DNA of 64,000 nucleotides from Petrolisthes cinctipes (Eukaryota; Arthropoda; Malacostraca; Decapoda; Porcellanidae). This document shows positions 39,701-54,154 of this stretch, piece after piece. The notes under the pieces are model-generated. The model had not been told where the DNA came from. It worked only from the letters and a program-made list of their open reading frames with translations, and did no database searches. The position numbers were made by a program, and so were the translations under genes. Within the stretch, counting starts at the first letter, position 1; each line of letters begins with the position of its first letter. Location: positions 680,403 to 744,402 of the forward strand of contig JAWQEG010001432.1 of the NCBI GenBank assembly GCA_033782935.1, in the 5' to 3' direction.

Positions 39701-42700
39701 TGTGACATTACAGTGCTTGGACTGTAAATATTAACAGTCATTAATGGGGTGGTGGGTTTGTGGATGTCATTACAGTGCTCGGACTGAAAATATCAACCAT
39801 AATTTATAGGGTGGTGGATTTGTGGGTGTTATTACAGTGGTTGGACTGTAAATATCAACATTCATTCATAGGGTGCTGTGTGTGTGAGTGCATTACAGAG
39901 CTTGGACTGTAAATATCAACAGTTATTCATAAAGTGGTGGGTATGTGGGTGTCATTACAGTGCTTCGACAGTAAATATCAACAGTCATTCCTGGGGTGGT
40001 AGGTGTGTGGGTGTCATTACATTGCTTAGACTGTAAATATCAACAGTCATTAATTGGGTGGTGGGTGTGTGGGTGTCATTACACTGCTTGGACTGTAAAT
40101 ATCAACAGTCATTCCTGGGGTGGTGGGTGTGTGGGTGTCATTACAGTGCTTGTACTATAAATATCAACCGTCATTTTTGGGGTTAAGGGTGTGTGGGTGT
40201 CATTACAGTTCTTGGACTGTAAATATCAACAGTAATAAATAGGCTGGTGGGTGAGTGAATGTCATTACAGAGCTTGGACTATAAATGTCAACAGTCATTT
40301 ATTGGGTTGTTGGTGTGTAGGTGTCATTATAGTGCTTGGACTGTAAATATCAAAAGTCTATCATGGTGTTATTGGGTATGTGGGTGTCATTACAGTGCTT
40401 GGACTGTAAATATCAACAGTCATTCATGGGATGGTGGGTGTGTGAGTGTCATTACAGTGTTTTGATTGTAAATATCAACAGTCATTTATAAGGTGGTGGG
40501 TGTCATTAGAGTGTTTGGACTGTAAATATTAACAGTCATTCATGGAGTGGTGGGTGTATTGGTGTCATTACAGTGCTTGGACTGTAAATATCAACCATAA
40601 TTCATGGGGTGGTGGGTGTGGGGTGTCATTACAGTTCTTAGACTGTAAATATCAACCATCATTCATTGGGTGGTGGATGTGTGTGTGACATTACAGTGCT
40701 TGGACTGTCAATATTAACAGTCATTTATGGGGTAGTGGGTGTTTGGATGTCATTACAGTGCTTGGACTGTAAATATCAACAGTCATTCATGGAGTGGTGG
40801 GTGTGTGGGTGTCATTACAGTGCTTGGACTGTAAATATCAATAGTCAATCATGGGGTGGTCGGTGTGTGGGTGTCATTACACTACTTGGACTGTAAATAT
40901 CAACAGTCATTCATGGGGTGGTGCGTGTGTTGTTGTCATGACAGTGCTTGGACTGTAAATATCAACAGTCATTCATGGGGTGGTGAGTGTGTGGGTGTCA
41001 TTACAGTGCTCAGACTGTAAATATTAACAGTCATTCATGGGGTGGTGGGTGTGTGGATATCATTGCAGTGCTTAGACTGAAAATATCAACAGTCATTTAT
41101 GGGGTGGTAGGTGTGTTTGTGTCATTACAGTGCTTGGACTATAAATATCAACGGTCATTTTTGGGGGTGTGGGTGTGTGGGTGTCATTACAGTTCTTGGA
41201 CTGTAAATATCATAAGTCATTCTTGGGGTGGTGGATGTGTGGCTGTCATTATAGTGGTTGGACTGTAAATATCAACAGTCATTCATGGGGTTGTGTGTGT
41301 GTAGGTGTCATTACATGGCTTGGACTGTAAATATCAACCATAATGCATGGGGTGGTGGGTGTGGGGCATCATTACTGTGCTTTGACTGTAAATATCAACA
41401 GTCATTCATGGGGTGGTGGAGGTGAGGGTTTTATGACAGTGCTTGGACTGTAAATATCAACAGTCATTCATGGGGTGGTGGGTGTGTGGATGTTATTACA
41501 GTGCTTGGACTGTAAATATCAAGTCATTTATGGGGTGGTGGGAGTGTGTGTGTCATTAGTGCTTGGACTGTAAATATCAACAGTCATTTATGGGGTGGTG
41601 GGTGTGTTGTTATCATTACAGTGCTTGAACTGTAAATTTCAAAAGTCATTCCTGGGGTGGTGGGTGGGAGGGTGTTATTACAGTGCTTGGACTAAAAAAT
41701 ATCAACCATCTATTATGCAGTGGTGTTGTGTGTGGATTTCATTACAAAGCTTGGACTGTAAATATAAACAGTCATTCATAGGTTGGTGGGTGTGTGAGTG
41801 ACATTACAGAGCTTGGAATGTAAATATCAACAGTCGTTTATGGGGTGGTGGGTGTGTTGTTATCATTACTGTGCTTGGACTGTAAATTTCAAAAGTCATT
41901 CTTGGGGTGGTGGGTGTGTGGGTGTCATTACAGTGCTTAGACTGTAAATATCAACAGTCATTTATTGGGTGGTGGGTGTATGGGTGTCATTACAGAGCTT
42001 GGACTGTAAATATCAACAGTCATTCATGGGGTAGTGTGTGTGTGGGTGTCATTACAGTGATTGGACTGTAAATATCAACAGTCATTCTTGGGTAAGTGGG
42101 TGTGTGGGTGTCATTATAGTGCTTAGACTGTAAATACCAACAGTCATTCATGAGGTGGTCGGTGTTTGGCTGTTATTACAGTGCTTGGACTGTAAATATC
42201 AACTGTAATTCATGGTGTGGTGGCTGTGTGAGTGTCATTACAGTTTTTGGCCTGTAAATATCAACCATAATTCATTGGGTGGTGGGTGTGGGGGTGTCAT
42301 TACAGTGCTTTGACTGTAAATATCAACAGTCATTCATGGGGTGGTGGGTGTGAGGGTGTCATTACAGTGCTTGGACTGTAAACATTAATAGTCATTCATG
42401 GGGTGGTGAGTGTATGAGTCTCATTATAGTGCTTGGACTGTAAATATCAACAGTCATTCATGGGGTGATGGGTGTGTGGGTGTCATTACAGTGCTTGGAC
42501 TGTATATATCAAGTCATTCATGGGATGGGAGGTGTGTGTGTGTGTCATTAGTGCATGGACTGTAAATATCAACAGTCATTCATGGGGTGGTGGGTGGCAT
42601 TTCAGTGCTTGGACTGTAAATATCAACAGTCATTCATGGGGTGATGGGTGTGTGGATGTCATTACAGTGCTTGGACTGTAAATATCAACAGTCATTCATG

Positions 42701-42859
42701 GGTTGGTGGGTGTGTGGGTGTCATTACAGTGCTTGGACTATAAATATCAACAGTCATTCATGAGGTGGTAGGTTTGTGGGTGTCATTACAGTGCTTAGAC
42801 TGAAAATATCAAGTCATTCATGGGGTGGTGGCTGTGTAAGTGTCATTACCGTACTTGGA

Positions 42860-45800
42860 CTGTAAATATCAACAGTCATTCATGGGGTGGTGGGTGTGTG
42901 GGTGTCATTACAGTGCTCAGACTGAAAATATTGACATTCATTTATGGGGTGGTGGGTATGTAGGTGTCATTACAGTTCTTGGACTGAAAAAATCAACAGT
43001 CAATTATAGGGTGGTGGGTGTGTGAGTGTCATTACAGAGCTTGGACTGTAAATATCAACAGTCATTCATGGGGTTGTGTGTGTAGGTGTCATTACAGTGC
43101 TTGGACTGTAAGTATCAACAGTCATTTATGGGATTGTGGGTGTGTGGCTGTCATTATAGTGCTTGGACTGTAAATATCAAGAGTCAATCATGGGGTGGTA
43201 TGTATGTGGGTGTCATTACAGTGCTTGGACTGTAAAATATCGACAGTCATTCATGGGGTGATGGGTGTGTGGCTGTCATTACAGTGTTTTGATTGTAAAT
43301 ATCAACAGTCATTTATAAGGTGGTAGGTGTCATTAGAGTGCTTAGACTGTAAATAGTAACAGTCATTCATGGAGTGGTGGGTGTGTTGGTGTCATTATAG
43401 TGCTTGGACTGTAAATATCAACCATAATTCATGGGGTGGTGGGTGTGGGGTGTCATTACAGTTCTTGGACTTTAAATATCAACCATAATTCATTGGGTGG
43501 TGGATGTGTGTGTGACATTACAGTGCTTGGACTGTAAATATTAACAGTCATTCATGGGGTGGTGGGTGTGAGGGTGACATTACAGTGCTTGGACTGTAAA
43601 TATTAACAGTCATTCATGGGGTGGTGGGTGTGTGGGTGTCATTACAATGGTTGGATTGTAAATATCAACAGGCATCAATAGGGTGGTGGGTGTCATTAGA
43701 GTGCTTGAACTTGAAATATCAACAGTCATTCATGGGTTGTGAGGGTGTCATTAGAGTGCTTGGACTGTAAATATCAACAGTCATTCGTTGGGTGGTGGGT
43801 GAGTGGGTGTCATGACAGTGCTTGGACTGTAAATATAAACAGTCATTTATGAGGTGGTGAGTGTGTTGGTGTCATTACAGTTCTTGGACTATAAATATCA
43901 ACAGTCATTCATGGGGTGGTGGTTGTGTGGGTGTCATTACAGTGCTTGGACTATAAATATCAACAGTCATTCATGGGGTGGTGGGTGTGTGGGTGTCATT
44001 ACAGTGCTTAGACTATAAATATCAACAGTCATTCATGGGGTGGTGTGTGTGAGTGTCATTACAGAGTTTGGACTGTAAATATCAACAGTCATTTATGGGG
44101 TGGTGTGTGTGTGGGTGTCATTACAGTGCTTGGACTATAAATATCAACAGTCATTCATGGGGTGGTGGGTGTGTGGGTGTCATTAGAGTGCTTGGACTGT
44201 AAATATCAACAGTCATTCATGGGGTGGTGGGTTTGTGGGTGTCATTACAGTTCTTGGACTGTAAATATTAACCATAATTCATGGGGTAGTGGGTGTGGGG
44301 GTGTCATTACAGTGCTTTGACTGTAAATATCAACAGTAATTCATGGGGTGGTGGAGGTGAGGGTGTTATTACAGTGCTTGGACTGCAAATATCAACAGTC
44401 ATTCATAGGTTGGTGTGTGTGTGGATGTTATTACAGTGCTTGGACTGTAAATATCAAGTCATTTATGGGGTGGTGGGTGTGTGGGTGTCATTAGTGCTTG
44501 GACTGTAAATATCAACAGTCATTTATGGGGTGGTGGGTGTGTTATTATCATTACAGTGCTTGGACTGTAAATTTCATAAGTCATTTTTGGGGTGGTGGGT
44601 GTGAGGGTGTTATTACAGTGCTTGGACTATAAATATCAACCATCAATTATGCGGTGGTGTTGTGTGTGGATTTCATTACAGAGCTTGGACTGTAAATATC
44701 AACAGTCATTCATAGGTTGGTGGGTGTGTGAGTGTCATTACAGAGCTTGGAAGGTAAATATCAACAGTCATTTATGGGGTGGTGGGTGTGTTGTTATCAT
44801 TACTGTGCTTGGACTGTAAATTTAAAAAGTCATTCTTGGGGTGGTGGGTGTGTGGGTGTCATTACAGTGCTTAGACTGTAAATATCAACAGTCATTTATT
44901 GGGTTGTGGGTGTTTGGCTGTCATTACAGTGCTTGGACTGTAAATATCAACAATCAATCATGGGGTGGTGGGTGTATGGGTGTCATTACAGAGCTTGGAC
45001 TGTAAATATCAACAGTCATTCATGGGGTGGTGGGTGTGTGGGTGTCATTACAGTGATTGGACTGTAAATATCAACAGTCATACTTGGGTAGGTGGGTGTG
45101 TGGGTGTCATTATAGTGCTTAGACTGTAAATACCAACAGTCATTCATGAGGTGGTGGGTGTTTGGATGTTATTACAGAGCTTGGACTGTAAATATCAACA
45201 GTAATTCATTGTGTGGTGGCTGTGTGAGTGTCATTACAGTACTTGGACTGTAAATAACAACAGTCATTCATGGGGTGGTTGGTGTGTGGGTGTCATTACA
45301 GTGTTTTGATTGTAAATATCAACAGTCATTCATAGGGTGGTGGGTATCATTAGAGTGCTTGGACTGTAAATATCAACCATAATTCATTGGGTGGTGGGTG
45401 TGGGGGTGTCATTATAGTGCTTTGACTGTAAATATCAACAGTCATTCATGGGGTGGTGGGTGTGAGGGTGACATTACAGTTCTTGGACTGTAAACATTAA
45501 TAGTCATTCATGGGGTGGTGAGTGTGTGAGTCTCATTATAGTGCTTGGACTGTAAATATCAACAGTCATTCATGGGGTGATAGGTGTGTGGGTGTCATTA
45601 CAGTGCTTGGACTGTAAATATCAAGTCATTCATGGGATGGTAGGTGTGTGTGTGTCATTAGTGCATGGACTGTAAATATCAACAGTCATTCATGGGGTGG
45701 TGGGTGGCATTACAGTGCTTGGACTGTAAATATCAACAGTCATTTATTGGGTGATGGGTGTGTGGATGTCATTACAGTGCTTGGACTAAAAATATCAACA

Positions 45801-46030
45801 GTCATTCATGGGTTGGTGGGTGTGTGGGTGTCATTACAGTGCTTGGACTATAAATATCAACAGTCATTCATGGGGTGTAGGTTTGTGGATGTCATTACAG
45901 TGCTTAGACTGAAAATATCAAGTCATTCATGGGGTGGTGGCTGTGTAAGTGTCATTACAGTACTTGGACTGTAAATATCAACAGTCATTCATGGGGTGGT
46001 GGGTGTGTGGGTGTCATTACAGTGTTTTGA
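42860..46030. repeat. Satellite B 3.17-kb higher-order repeat, copy 1
   Basis: First of three nearly identical 3171-bp copies (about 51 monomers). Corresponding landmarks: 'gctcagactgaaaatattga' at 42915, 46086 and 49257; the monomer frame starting 44293, 47464 and 50636; and 'cattagtgcatggactg' at about 45655, 48826 and 51998. Only a handful of single-base differences were seen by eye, for example 'tacttgggt' at about 45081 against 'ttcttgggt' in copies 2 and 3. Upstream, about 41330-42860 is an older, visibly diverged relative of about 44270-45969. Confidence 0.9.
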
Positions 46031-49000
46031 TTGTAAATATCAACAGTCATTCATGGGGTGGTGGGTGTGTGGGTGTCATTACAGTGCTCAGACTGAAAAT
46101 ATTGACATTCATTTATGGGGTGGTGGGTATGTAGGTGTCATTACAGTTCTTGGACTGAAAAAATCAACAGTCAATTATAGGGTGGTGGGTGTGTGAGTGT
46201 CATTACAGAGCTTGGACTGTAAATATCAACAGTCATTCATGGGGTTGTGTGTGTAGGTGTCATTACAGTGCTTGGACTGTAAGTATCAACAGTCATTTAT
46301 GGGATTGTGGGTGTGTGGCTGTCATTATAGTGCTTGGACTGTAAATATCAAGAGTCAATCATGGGGTGGTATGTATGTGGGTGTCATTACAGTGCTTGGA
46401 CTGTAAAATATCGACAGTCATTCATGGGGTGATGGGTGTGTGGCTGTCATTACAGTGTTTTGATTGTAAATATCAACAGTCATTTATAAGGTGGTAGGTG
46501 TCATTAGAGTGCTTAGACTGTAAATAGTAACAGTCATTCATGGAGTGGTGGGTGTGTTGGTGTCATTATAGTGCTTGGACTGTAAATATCAACCATAATT
46601 CATGGGGTGGTGGGTGTGGGGTGTCATTACAGTTCTTGGACTTTAAATATCAACCATAATTCATTGGGTGGTGGATGTGTGTGTGACATTACAGTGCTTG
46701 GACTGTAAATATTAACAGTCATTCATGGGGTGGTGGGTGTGAGGGTGACATTACAGTGCTTGGACTGTAAATATTAACAGTCATTCATGGGGTGGTGGGT
46801 GTGTGGGTGTCATTACAATGGTTGGATTGTAAATATCAACAGGCATCAATAGGGTGGTGGGTGTCATTAGAGTGCTTGAACTTGAAATATCAACAGTCAT
46901 TCATGGGTTGTGAGGGTGTCATTAGAGTGCTTGGACTGTAAATATCAACAGTCATTCGTTGGGTGGTGGGTGAGTGGGTGTCATGACAGTGCTTGGACTG
47001 TAAATATAAACAGTCATTTATGAGGTGGTGAGTGTGTTGGTGTCATTACAGTTCTTGGACTATAAATATCAACAGTCATTCATGGGGTGGTGGTTGTGTG
47101 GGTGTCATTACAGTGCTTGGACTATAAATATCAACAGTCATTCATGGGGTGGTGGGTGTGTGGGTGTCATTACAGTGCTTAGACTATAAATATCAACAGT
47201 CATTCATGGGGTGGTGTGTGTGAGTGTCATTACAGAGTTTGGACTGTAAATATCAACAGTCATTTATGGGGTGGTGTGTGTGTGGGTGTCATTACAGTGC
47301 TTGGACTATAAATATCAACAGTCATTCATGGGGTGGTGGGTGTGTGGGTGTCATTAGAGTGCTTGGACTGTAAATATCAACAGTCATTCATGGGGTGGTG
47401 GGTTTGTGGGTGTCATTACAGTTCTTGGACTGTAAATATTAACCATAATTCATGGGGTAGTGGGTGTGGGGGTGTCATTACAGTGCTTTGACTGTAAATA
47501 TCAACAGTAATTCATGGGGTGGTGGAGGTGAGGGTGTTATTACAGTGCTTGGACTGCAAATATCAACAGTCATTCATAGGTTGGTGTGTGTGTGGATGTT
47601 ATTACAGTGCTTGGACTGTAAATATCAAGTCATTTATGGGGTGGTGGGTGTGTGGGTGTCATTAGTGCTTGGACTGTAAATATCAACACTCATTTATGGG
47701 GTGGTGGGTGTGTTATTATCATTACAGTGCTTGGACTGTAAATTTCATAAGTCATTTTTGGGGTGGTGGGTGTGAGGGTGTTATTACAGTGCTTGGACTA
47801 TAAATATCAACCATCAATTATGCGGTGGTGTTGTGTGTGGATTTCATTACAGAGCTTGGACTGTAAATATCAACAGTCATTCATAGGTTGGTGGGTGTGT
47901 GAGTGTCATTACAGAGCTTGGAAGGTAAATATCAACAGTCATTTATGGGGTGGTGGGTGTGTTGTTATCATTACTGTGCTTGGACTGTAAATTTAAAAAG
48001 TCATTCTTGGGGTGGTGGGTGTGTGGGTGTCATTACAGTGCTTAGACTGTAAATATCAACAGTCATTTATTGGGTTGTGGGTGTTTGGCTGTCATTACAG
48101 TGCTTGGACTGTAAATATCAACAATCAATCATGGGGTGGTGGGTGTATGGGTGTCATTACAGAGCTTGGACTGTAAATATCAACAGTCATTCATGGGGTG
48201 GTGGGTGTGTGGGTGTCATTACAGTGATTGGACTGTAAATATCAACAGTCATTCTTGGGTAGGTGGGTGTGTGGGTGTCATTATAGTGCTTAGACTGTAA
48301 ATACCAACAGTCATTCATGAGGTGGTGGGTGTTTGGATGTTATTACAGAGCTTGGACTGTAAATATCAACAGTAATTCATTGTGTGGTGGCTGTGTGAGT
48401 TTCATTACAGTACTTGGACTGTAAATAACAACAGTCATTCATGGGGTGGTTGGTGTGTGGGTGTCATTACAGTGTTTTGATTGTAAATATCAACAGTCAT
48501 TCATAGGGTGGTGGGTATCATTAGAGTGCTTGGACTGTAAATATCAACCATAATTCATTGGGTGGTGGGTGTGGGGGTGTCATTATAGTGCTTTGACTGT
48601 AAATATCAACAGTCATTCATGGGGTGGTGGGTGTGAGGGTGACATTACAGTTCTTGGACTGTAAACATTAATAGTCATTCATGGGGTGGTGAGTGTGTGA
48701 GTCTCATTATAGTGCTTGGACTGTAAATATCAACAGTCATTCATGGGGTGATAGGTGTGTGGGTGTCATTACAGTGCTTGGACTGTAAATATCAAGTCAT
48801 TCATGGGATGGTAGGTGTGTGTGTGTCATTAGTGCATGGACTGTAAATATCAACAGTCATTCATGGGGTGGTGGGTGGCATTACAGTGCTTGGACTGTAA
48901 ATATCAACAGTCATTTATTGGGTGATGGGTGTGTGGATGTCATTACAGTGCTTGGACTAAAAATATCAACAGTCATTCATGGGTTGGTGGGTGTGTGGGT

Positions 49001-49201
49001 GTCATTACAGTGCTTGGACTATAAATATCAACAGTCATTCATGGGGTGTAGGTTTGTGGGTGTCATTACAGTGCTTAGACTGAAAATATCAAGTCATTCA
49101 TGGGGTGGTGGCTGTGTAAGTGTCATTACAGTACTTGGACTGTAAATATCAACAGTCATTCATGGGGTGGTGGGTGTGTGGGTGTCATTACAGTGTTTTG
49201 A
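46031..49201. repeat. Satellite B 3.17-kb higher-order repeat, copy 2
   Basis: The middle copy, exactly 3171 bp after copy 1 at every landmark checked. Private differences include 'caacactcat' near 47688 (others 'caacagtcat') and 'gtgagtttcatt' near 48394 (others 'gtgagtgtcatt'). Confidence 0.9.
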
Positions 49202-52200
49202 TTGTAAATATCAACAGTCATTCATGGGGTGGTGGGTGTGTGGGTGTCATTACAGTGCTCAGACTGAAAATATTGACATTCATTTATGGGGTGGTGGGTA
49301 TGTAGGTGTCATTACAGTTCTTGGACTGAAAAAAATCAACAGTCAATTATAGGGTGGTGGGTGTGTGAGTGTCATTACAGAGCTTGGACTGTAAATATCA
49401 ACAGTCATTCATGGGGTTGTGTGTGTAGGTGTCATTACAGTGCTTGGACTGTAAGTATCAACAGTCATTTATGGGATTGTGGGTGTGTGGCTGTCATTAT
49501 AGTGCTTGGACTGTAAATATCAAGAGTCAATCATGGGGTGGTATGTATGTGGGTGTCATTACAGTGCTTGGACTGTAAAATATCGACAGTCATTCATGGG
49601 GTGATGGGTGTGTGGCTGTCATTACAGTGTTTTGATTGTAAATATCAACAGTCATTTATAAGGTGGTAGGTGTCATTAGAGTGCTTAGACTGTAAATAGT
49701 AACAGTCATTCATGGAGTGGTGGGTGTGTTGGTGTCATTATAGTGCTTGGACTGTAAATATCAACCATAATTCATGGGGTGGTGGGTGTGGGGTGTCATT
49801 ACAGTTCTTGGACTTTAAATATCAACCATAATTCATTGGGTGGTGGATGTGTGTGTGACATTACAGTGCTTGGACTGTAAATATTAACAGTCATTCATGG
49901 GGTGGTGGGTGTGAGGGTGACATTACAGTGCTTGGACTGTAAATATTAACAGTCATTCATGGGGTGGTGGGTGTGTGGGTGTCATTACAATGGTTGGATT
50001 GTAAATATCAACAGGCATCAATAGGGTGGTGGGTGTCATTAGAGTGCTTGAACTTGAAATATCAACAGTCATTCATGGGTTGTGAGGGTGTCATTAGAGT
50101 GCTTGGACTGTAAATATCAACAGTCATTCGTTGGGTGGTGGGTGAGTGGGTGTCATGACAGTGCTTGGACTGTAAATATAAACAGTCATTTATGAGGTGG
50201 TGAGTGTGTTGGTGTCATTACAGTTCTTGGACTATAAATATCAACAGTCATTCATGGGGTGGTGGTTGTGTGGGTGTCATTACAGTGCTTGGACTATAAA
50301 TATCAACAGTCATTCATGGGGTGGTGGGTGTGTGGGTGTCATTACAGTGCTTAGACTATAAATATCAACAGTCATTCATGGGGTGGTGTGTGTGAGTGTC
50401 ATTACAGAGTTTGGACTGTAAATATCAACAGTCATTTATGGGGTGGTGTGTGTGTGGGTGTCATTACAGTGCTTGGACTATAAATATCAACAGTCATTCA
50501 TGGGGTGGTGGGTGTGTGGGTGTCATTAGAGTGCTTGGACTGTAAATATCAACAGTCATTCATGGGGTGGTGGGTTTGTGGGTGTCATTACAGTTCTTGG
50601 ACTGTAAATATTAACCATAATTCATGGGGTAGTGGGTGTGGGGGTGTCATTACAGTGCTTTGACTGTAAATATCAACAGTAATTCATGGGGTGGTGGAGG
50701 TGAGGGTGTTATTACAGTGCTTGGACTGCAAATATCAACAGTCATTCATAGGTTGGTGTGTGTGTGGATGTTATTACAGTGCTTGGACTGTAAATATCAA
50801 GTCATTTATGGGGTGGTGGGTGTGTGGGTGTCATTAGTGCTTGGACTGTAAATATCAACAGTCATTTATGGGGTGGTGGGTGTGTTATTATCATTACAGT
50901 GCTTGGACTGTAAATTTCATAAGTCATTTTTGGGGTGGTGGGTGTGAGGGTGTTATTACAGTGCTTGGACTATAAATATCAACCATCAATTATGCGGTGG
51001 TGTTGTGTGTGGATTTCATTACAGAGCTTGGACTGTAAATATCAACAGTCATTCATAGGTTGGTGGGTGTGTGAGTGTCATTACAGAGCTTGGAAGGTAA
51101 ATATCAACAGTCATTTATGGGGTGGTGGGTGTGTTGTTATCATTACTGTGCTTGGACTGTAAATTTAAAAAGTCATTCTTGGGGTGGTGGGTGTGTGGGT
51201 GTCATTACAGTGCTTAGACTGTAAATATCAACAGTCATTTATTGGGTTGTGGGTGTTTGGCTGTCATTACAGTGCTTGGACTGTAAATATCAACAATCAA
51301 TCATGGGGTGGTGGGTGTATGGGTGTCATTACAGAGCTTGGACTGTAAATATCAACAGTCATTCATGGGGTGGTGGGTGTGTGGGTGTCATTACAGTGAT
51401 TGGACTGTAAATATCAACAGTCATTCTTGGGTAGGTGGGTGTGTGGGTGTCATTATAGTGCTTAGACTGTAAATACCAACAGTCATTCATGAGGTGGTGG
51501 GTGTTTGGATGTTATTACAGAGCTTGGACTGTAAATATCAACAGTAATTCATTGTGTGGTGGCTGTGTGAGTGTCATTACAGTACTTGGACTGTAAATAA
51601 CAACAGTCATTCATGGGGTGGTTGGTGTGTGGGTGTCATTACAGTGTTTTGATTGTAAATATCAACAGTCATTCATAGGGTGGTGGGTATCATTAGAGTG
51701 CTTGGACTGTAAATATCAACCATAATTCATTGGGTGGTGGGTGTGGGGGTGTCATTATAGTGCTTTGACTGTAAATATCAACAGTCATTCATGGGGTGGT
51801 GGGTGTGAGGGTGACATTACAGTTCTTGGACTGTAAACATTAATAGTCATTCATGGGGTGGTGAGTGTGTGAGTCTCATTATAGTGCTTGGACTGTAAAT
51901 ATCAACAGTCATTCATGGGGTGATAGGTGTGTGGGTGTCATTACAGTGCTTGGACTGTAAATATCAAGTCATTCATGGGATGGTAGGTGTGTGTGTGTCA
52001 TTAGTGCATGGACTGTAAATATCAACAGTCATTCATGGGGTGGTGGGTGGCATTACAGTGCTTGGACTGTAAATATCAACAGTCATTTATTTGGTGATGG
52101 GTGTGTGGATGTCATTACAGTGCTTGGACTAAAAATATCAACAGTCATTCATGGGTTGGTGGGTGTGTGGGTGTCATTACAGTGCTTGGACTATAAATAT

Positions 52201-52373
52201 CAACAGTCATTCATGGGGTGTAGGTTTGTGGGTGTCATTACAGTGCTTAGACTGAAAATATCAAGTCATTCATGGGGTGGTGGCTGTGTAAGTGTCATTA
52301 CAGTACTTGGACTGTAAATATCAACAGTCATTCATGGGGTGGTGGGTGTGTGGGTGTCATTACAGTGTTTTGA
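49202..52373. repeat. Satellite B 3.17-kb higher-order repeat, copy 3
   Basis: Third copy. Its offset to copy 2 is 3171 bp up to the A-run near 49328 and 3172 bp after, because that run is one base longer here ('ctgaaaaaaatcaac'). A private change is 'catttatttggtg' near 52085. From about 52394 the expected next copy does not follow; a 'gggttgtgagggtgtcatta' monomer takes over, which inside the unit lies elsewhere (about 43733). Confidence 0.9.
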
Positions 52374-53120
52374 TTGTAAATATCAACAGTCATTCATGGG
52401 TTGTGAGGGTGTCATTAGAGTGCTTGGACTGTAAATATCAACAGTCATTCATAGGGTGGTGGGTGTGTGGGTGTCATTACAGTGCTTAGACTGTAAATAT
52501 CAACAGTCATTTATAGGGTGGTGGGTGTGTGGCTGTCATTACAGTGCTTAGACTGTAAATATCAAATAATTCGTGGGGTGGTGGCTGTATGAGGGTCATA
52601 ACAGTGCTTGGATTGTAAATATCAGCAGTCATTCATGGGGTGGAGAGTGTGTGGGTGTCATTACAGTGCTTGGACTATAAATATCAACAGCCATTCATAG
52701 GGTGGTGGGTGTCATTAGAGTGCTTGGACTGTAAATATCAACAGTCATTCATGGGGTGGTGGGTGTGTGGGTGTCATTAGAGTGCTTGGACTGTAAATAA
52801 CAACCATAATTTATGAGGTAGTGGGTGTGGGGGAGTCATTACAGTGCTTTGACTGTAAATATCGACAGTCATTCTTGGGGTGGTGGGTGTGTGGGTGTCA
52901 TTACAGTGCTTAGACTGTAAATATCAACAGTCATTTATTGGGTGGTAGGTGTTTGGCTGTCATTACAGTGCTTGGACTGTAAATATCAACAATCAATCAT
53001 GGGGTGGTGGGTTTATGGGTGTCATTACAGAATTTGGACTGTAAATATCAACAGTCATTCATGGGGTGGTGGGTGTGTGGGTGTCATTACAGTGATTGGA
53101 CTGTAAATATCAACAGTCAT
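52207..53120. repeat. Satellite B about 0.9-kb segment in three copies, copy 1
   Basis: Matches 53241-54154 (offset 1034). It starts in the end of the 3.17-kb copy 3 and carries rare monomers: 'gggtgtaggtttgtgggtg', 'taattcgtggggtggtggct', 'atcagcagtcattc', 'caacagccattcatag' and 'aacaaccataatttatgagg'. Confidence 0.8.
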
Positions 53121-53240
53121 TCTTGGGTAGGTGGATGTGTGGGTGTCATTATAGTGCTTAGACTGTAAATACCAACAGTCATTCATGAGGTGGTGGGTGT
53201 TTGGATGTTATTACAGTGCTTGTACTGTAAATATCAACAG

Positions 53241-54154
53241 TCGTTCATGGGGTGTAGGTTTGTGGGTGTCATTACAGTGCTTAGACTGAAAATATCAAGT
53301 CATTCATGGGGTGGTGGCTGTGTAAGTGTCATTACAGTACTTGGACTGTAAATATCAACAGTCATTAATGGGGTGGTGGGTGTGTGGGTGTCATTACAGT
53401 GTTTTGATTGTAAATATCAACAGTCATTCATGGGTTGTGAGGGTGTCATTAGAGTGCTTGGACTGTAAATATCAACAGTCATTCATAGGGTGGTGGGTGT
53501 GTGGGTGTCATTACAGTGCTTAGACTGTAAATATCAACAGTCATTTATAGGGTGGTGGGTGTGTGGCTGTCATTACAGTGCTTAGACTGTAAATATCAAG
53601 TAATTCGTGGGGTGGTGGCTGTATGAGGGTCATAACAGTGCTTGGATTGTAAATATCAGCAGTCATTCATGGGGTGGAGAGTGTGTGGGTGTCATTACAG
53701 TGCTTGGACTATAAATATCAACAGCCATTCATAGGGTGGTGGGTGTCATTAGAGTGTTTGGACTGTAAATATCAACAGTCATTCATGGGGTGGTGGGTGT
53801 GTGGGTGTCATTACAGTGCTTGGACTGTAAATAACAACCATAATTTATGAGGTAGTGGGTGTGGGGGAGTCATTACAGTGCTTTGACTGTAAATATCGAC
53901 AGTCATTCTTTGGGTGGTGGGTGTGTGGGTGTCATTACAGTGCTTAGACTGTAAATATCAACAGTCATTTATTGGGTGGTAGGTGTTTGGCTGTCATTAC
54001 AGTGCTTGGACTGTAAATATCAACAATCAATCATGAGGTGGTGGGTTTATGGGTGTCATTACAGAATTTGGACTGTAAATATCAACAGTCATTCATGGGG
54101 TGGTGGGTGTGTGGGTGTCATTACAGTGATTGGACTGTAAATATCAACAGTCAT
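53241..54154. repeat. Satellite B about 0.9-kb segment, copy 2
   Basis: Partner of 52207-53120. The copies differ at single bases, for example 'atcaagtaattcg' here against 'atcaaataattcg' there. After about 54154 the copies part. Confidence 0.8.
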
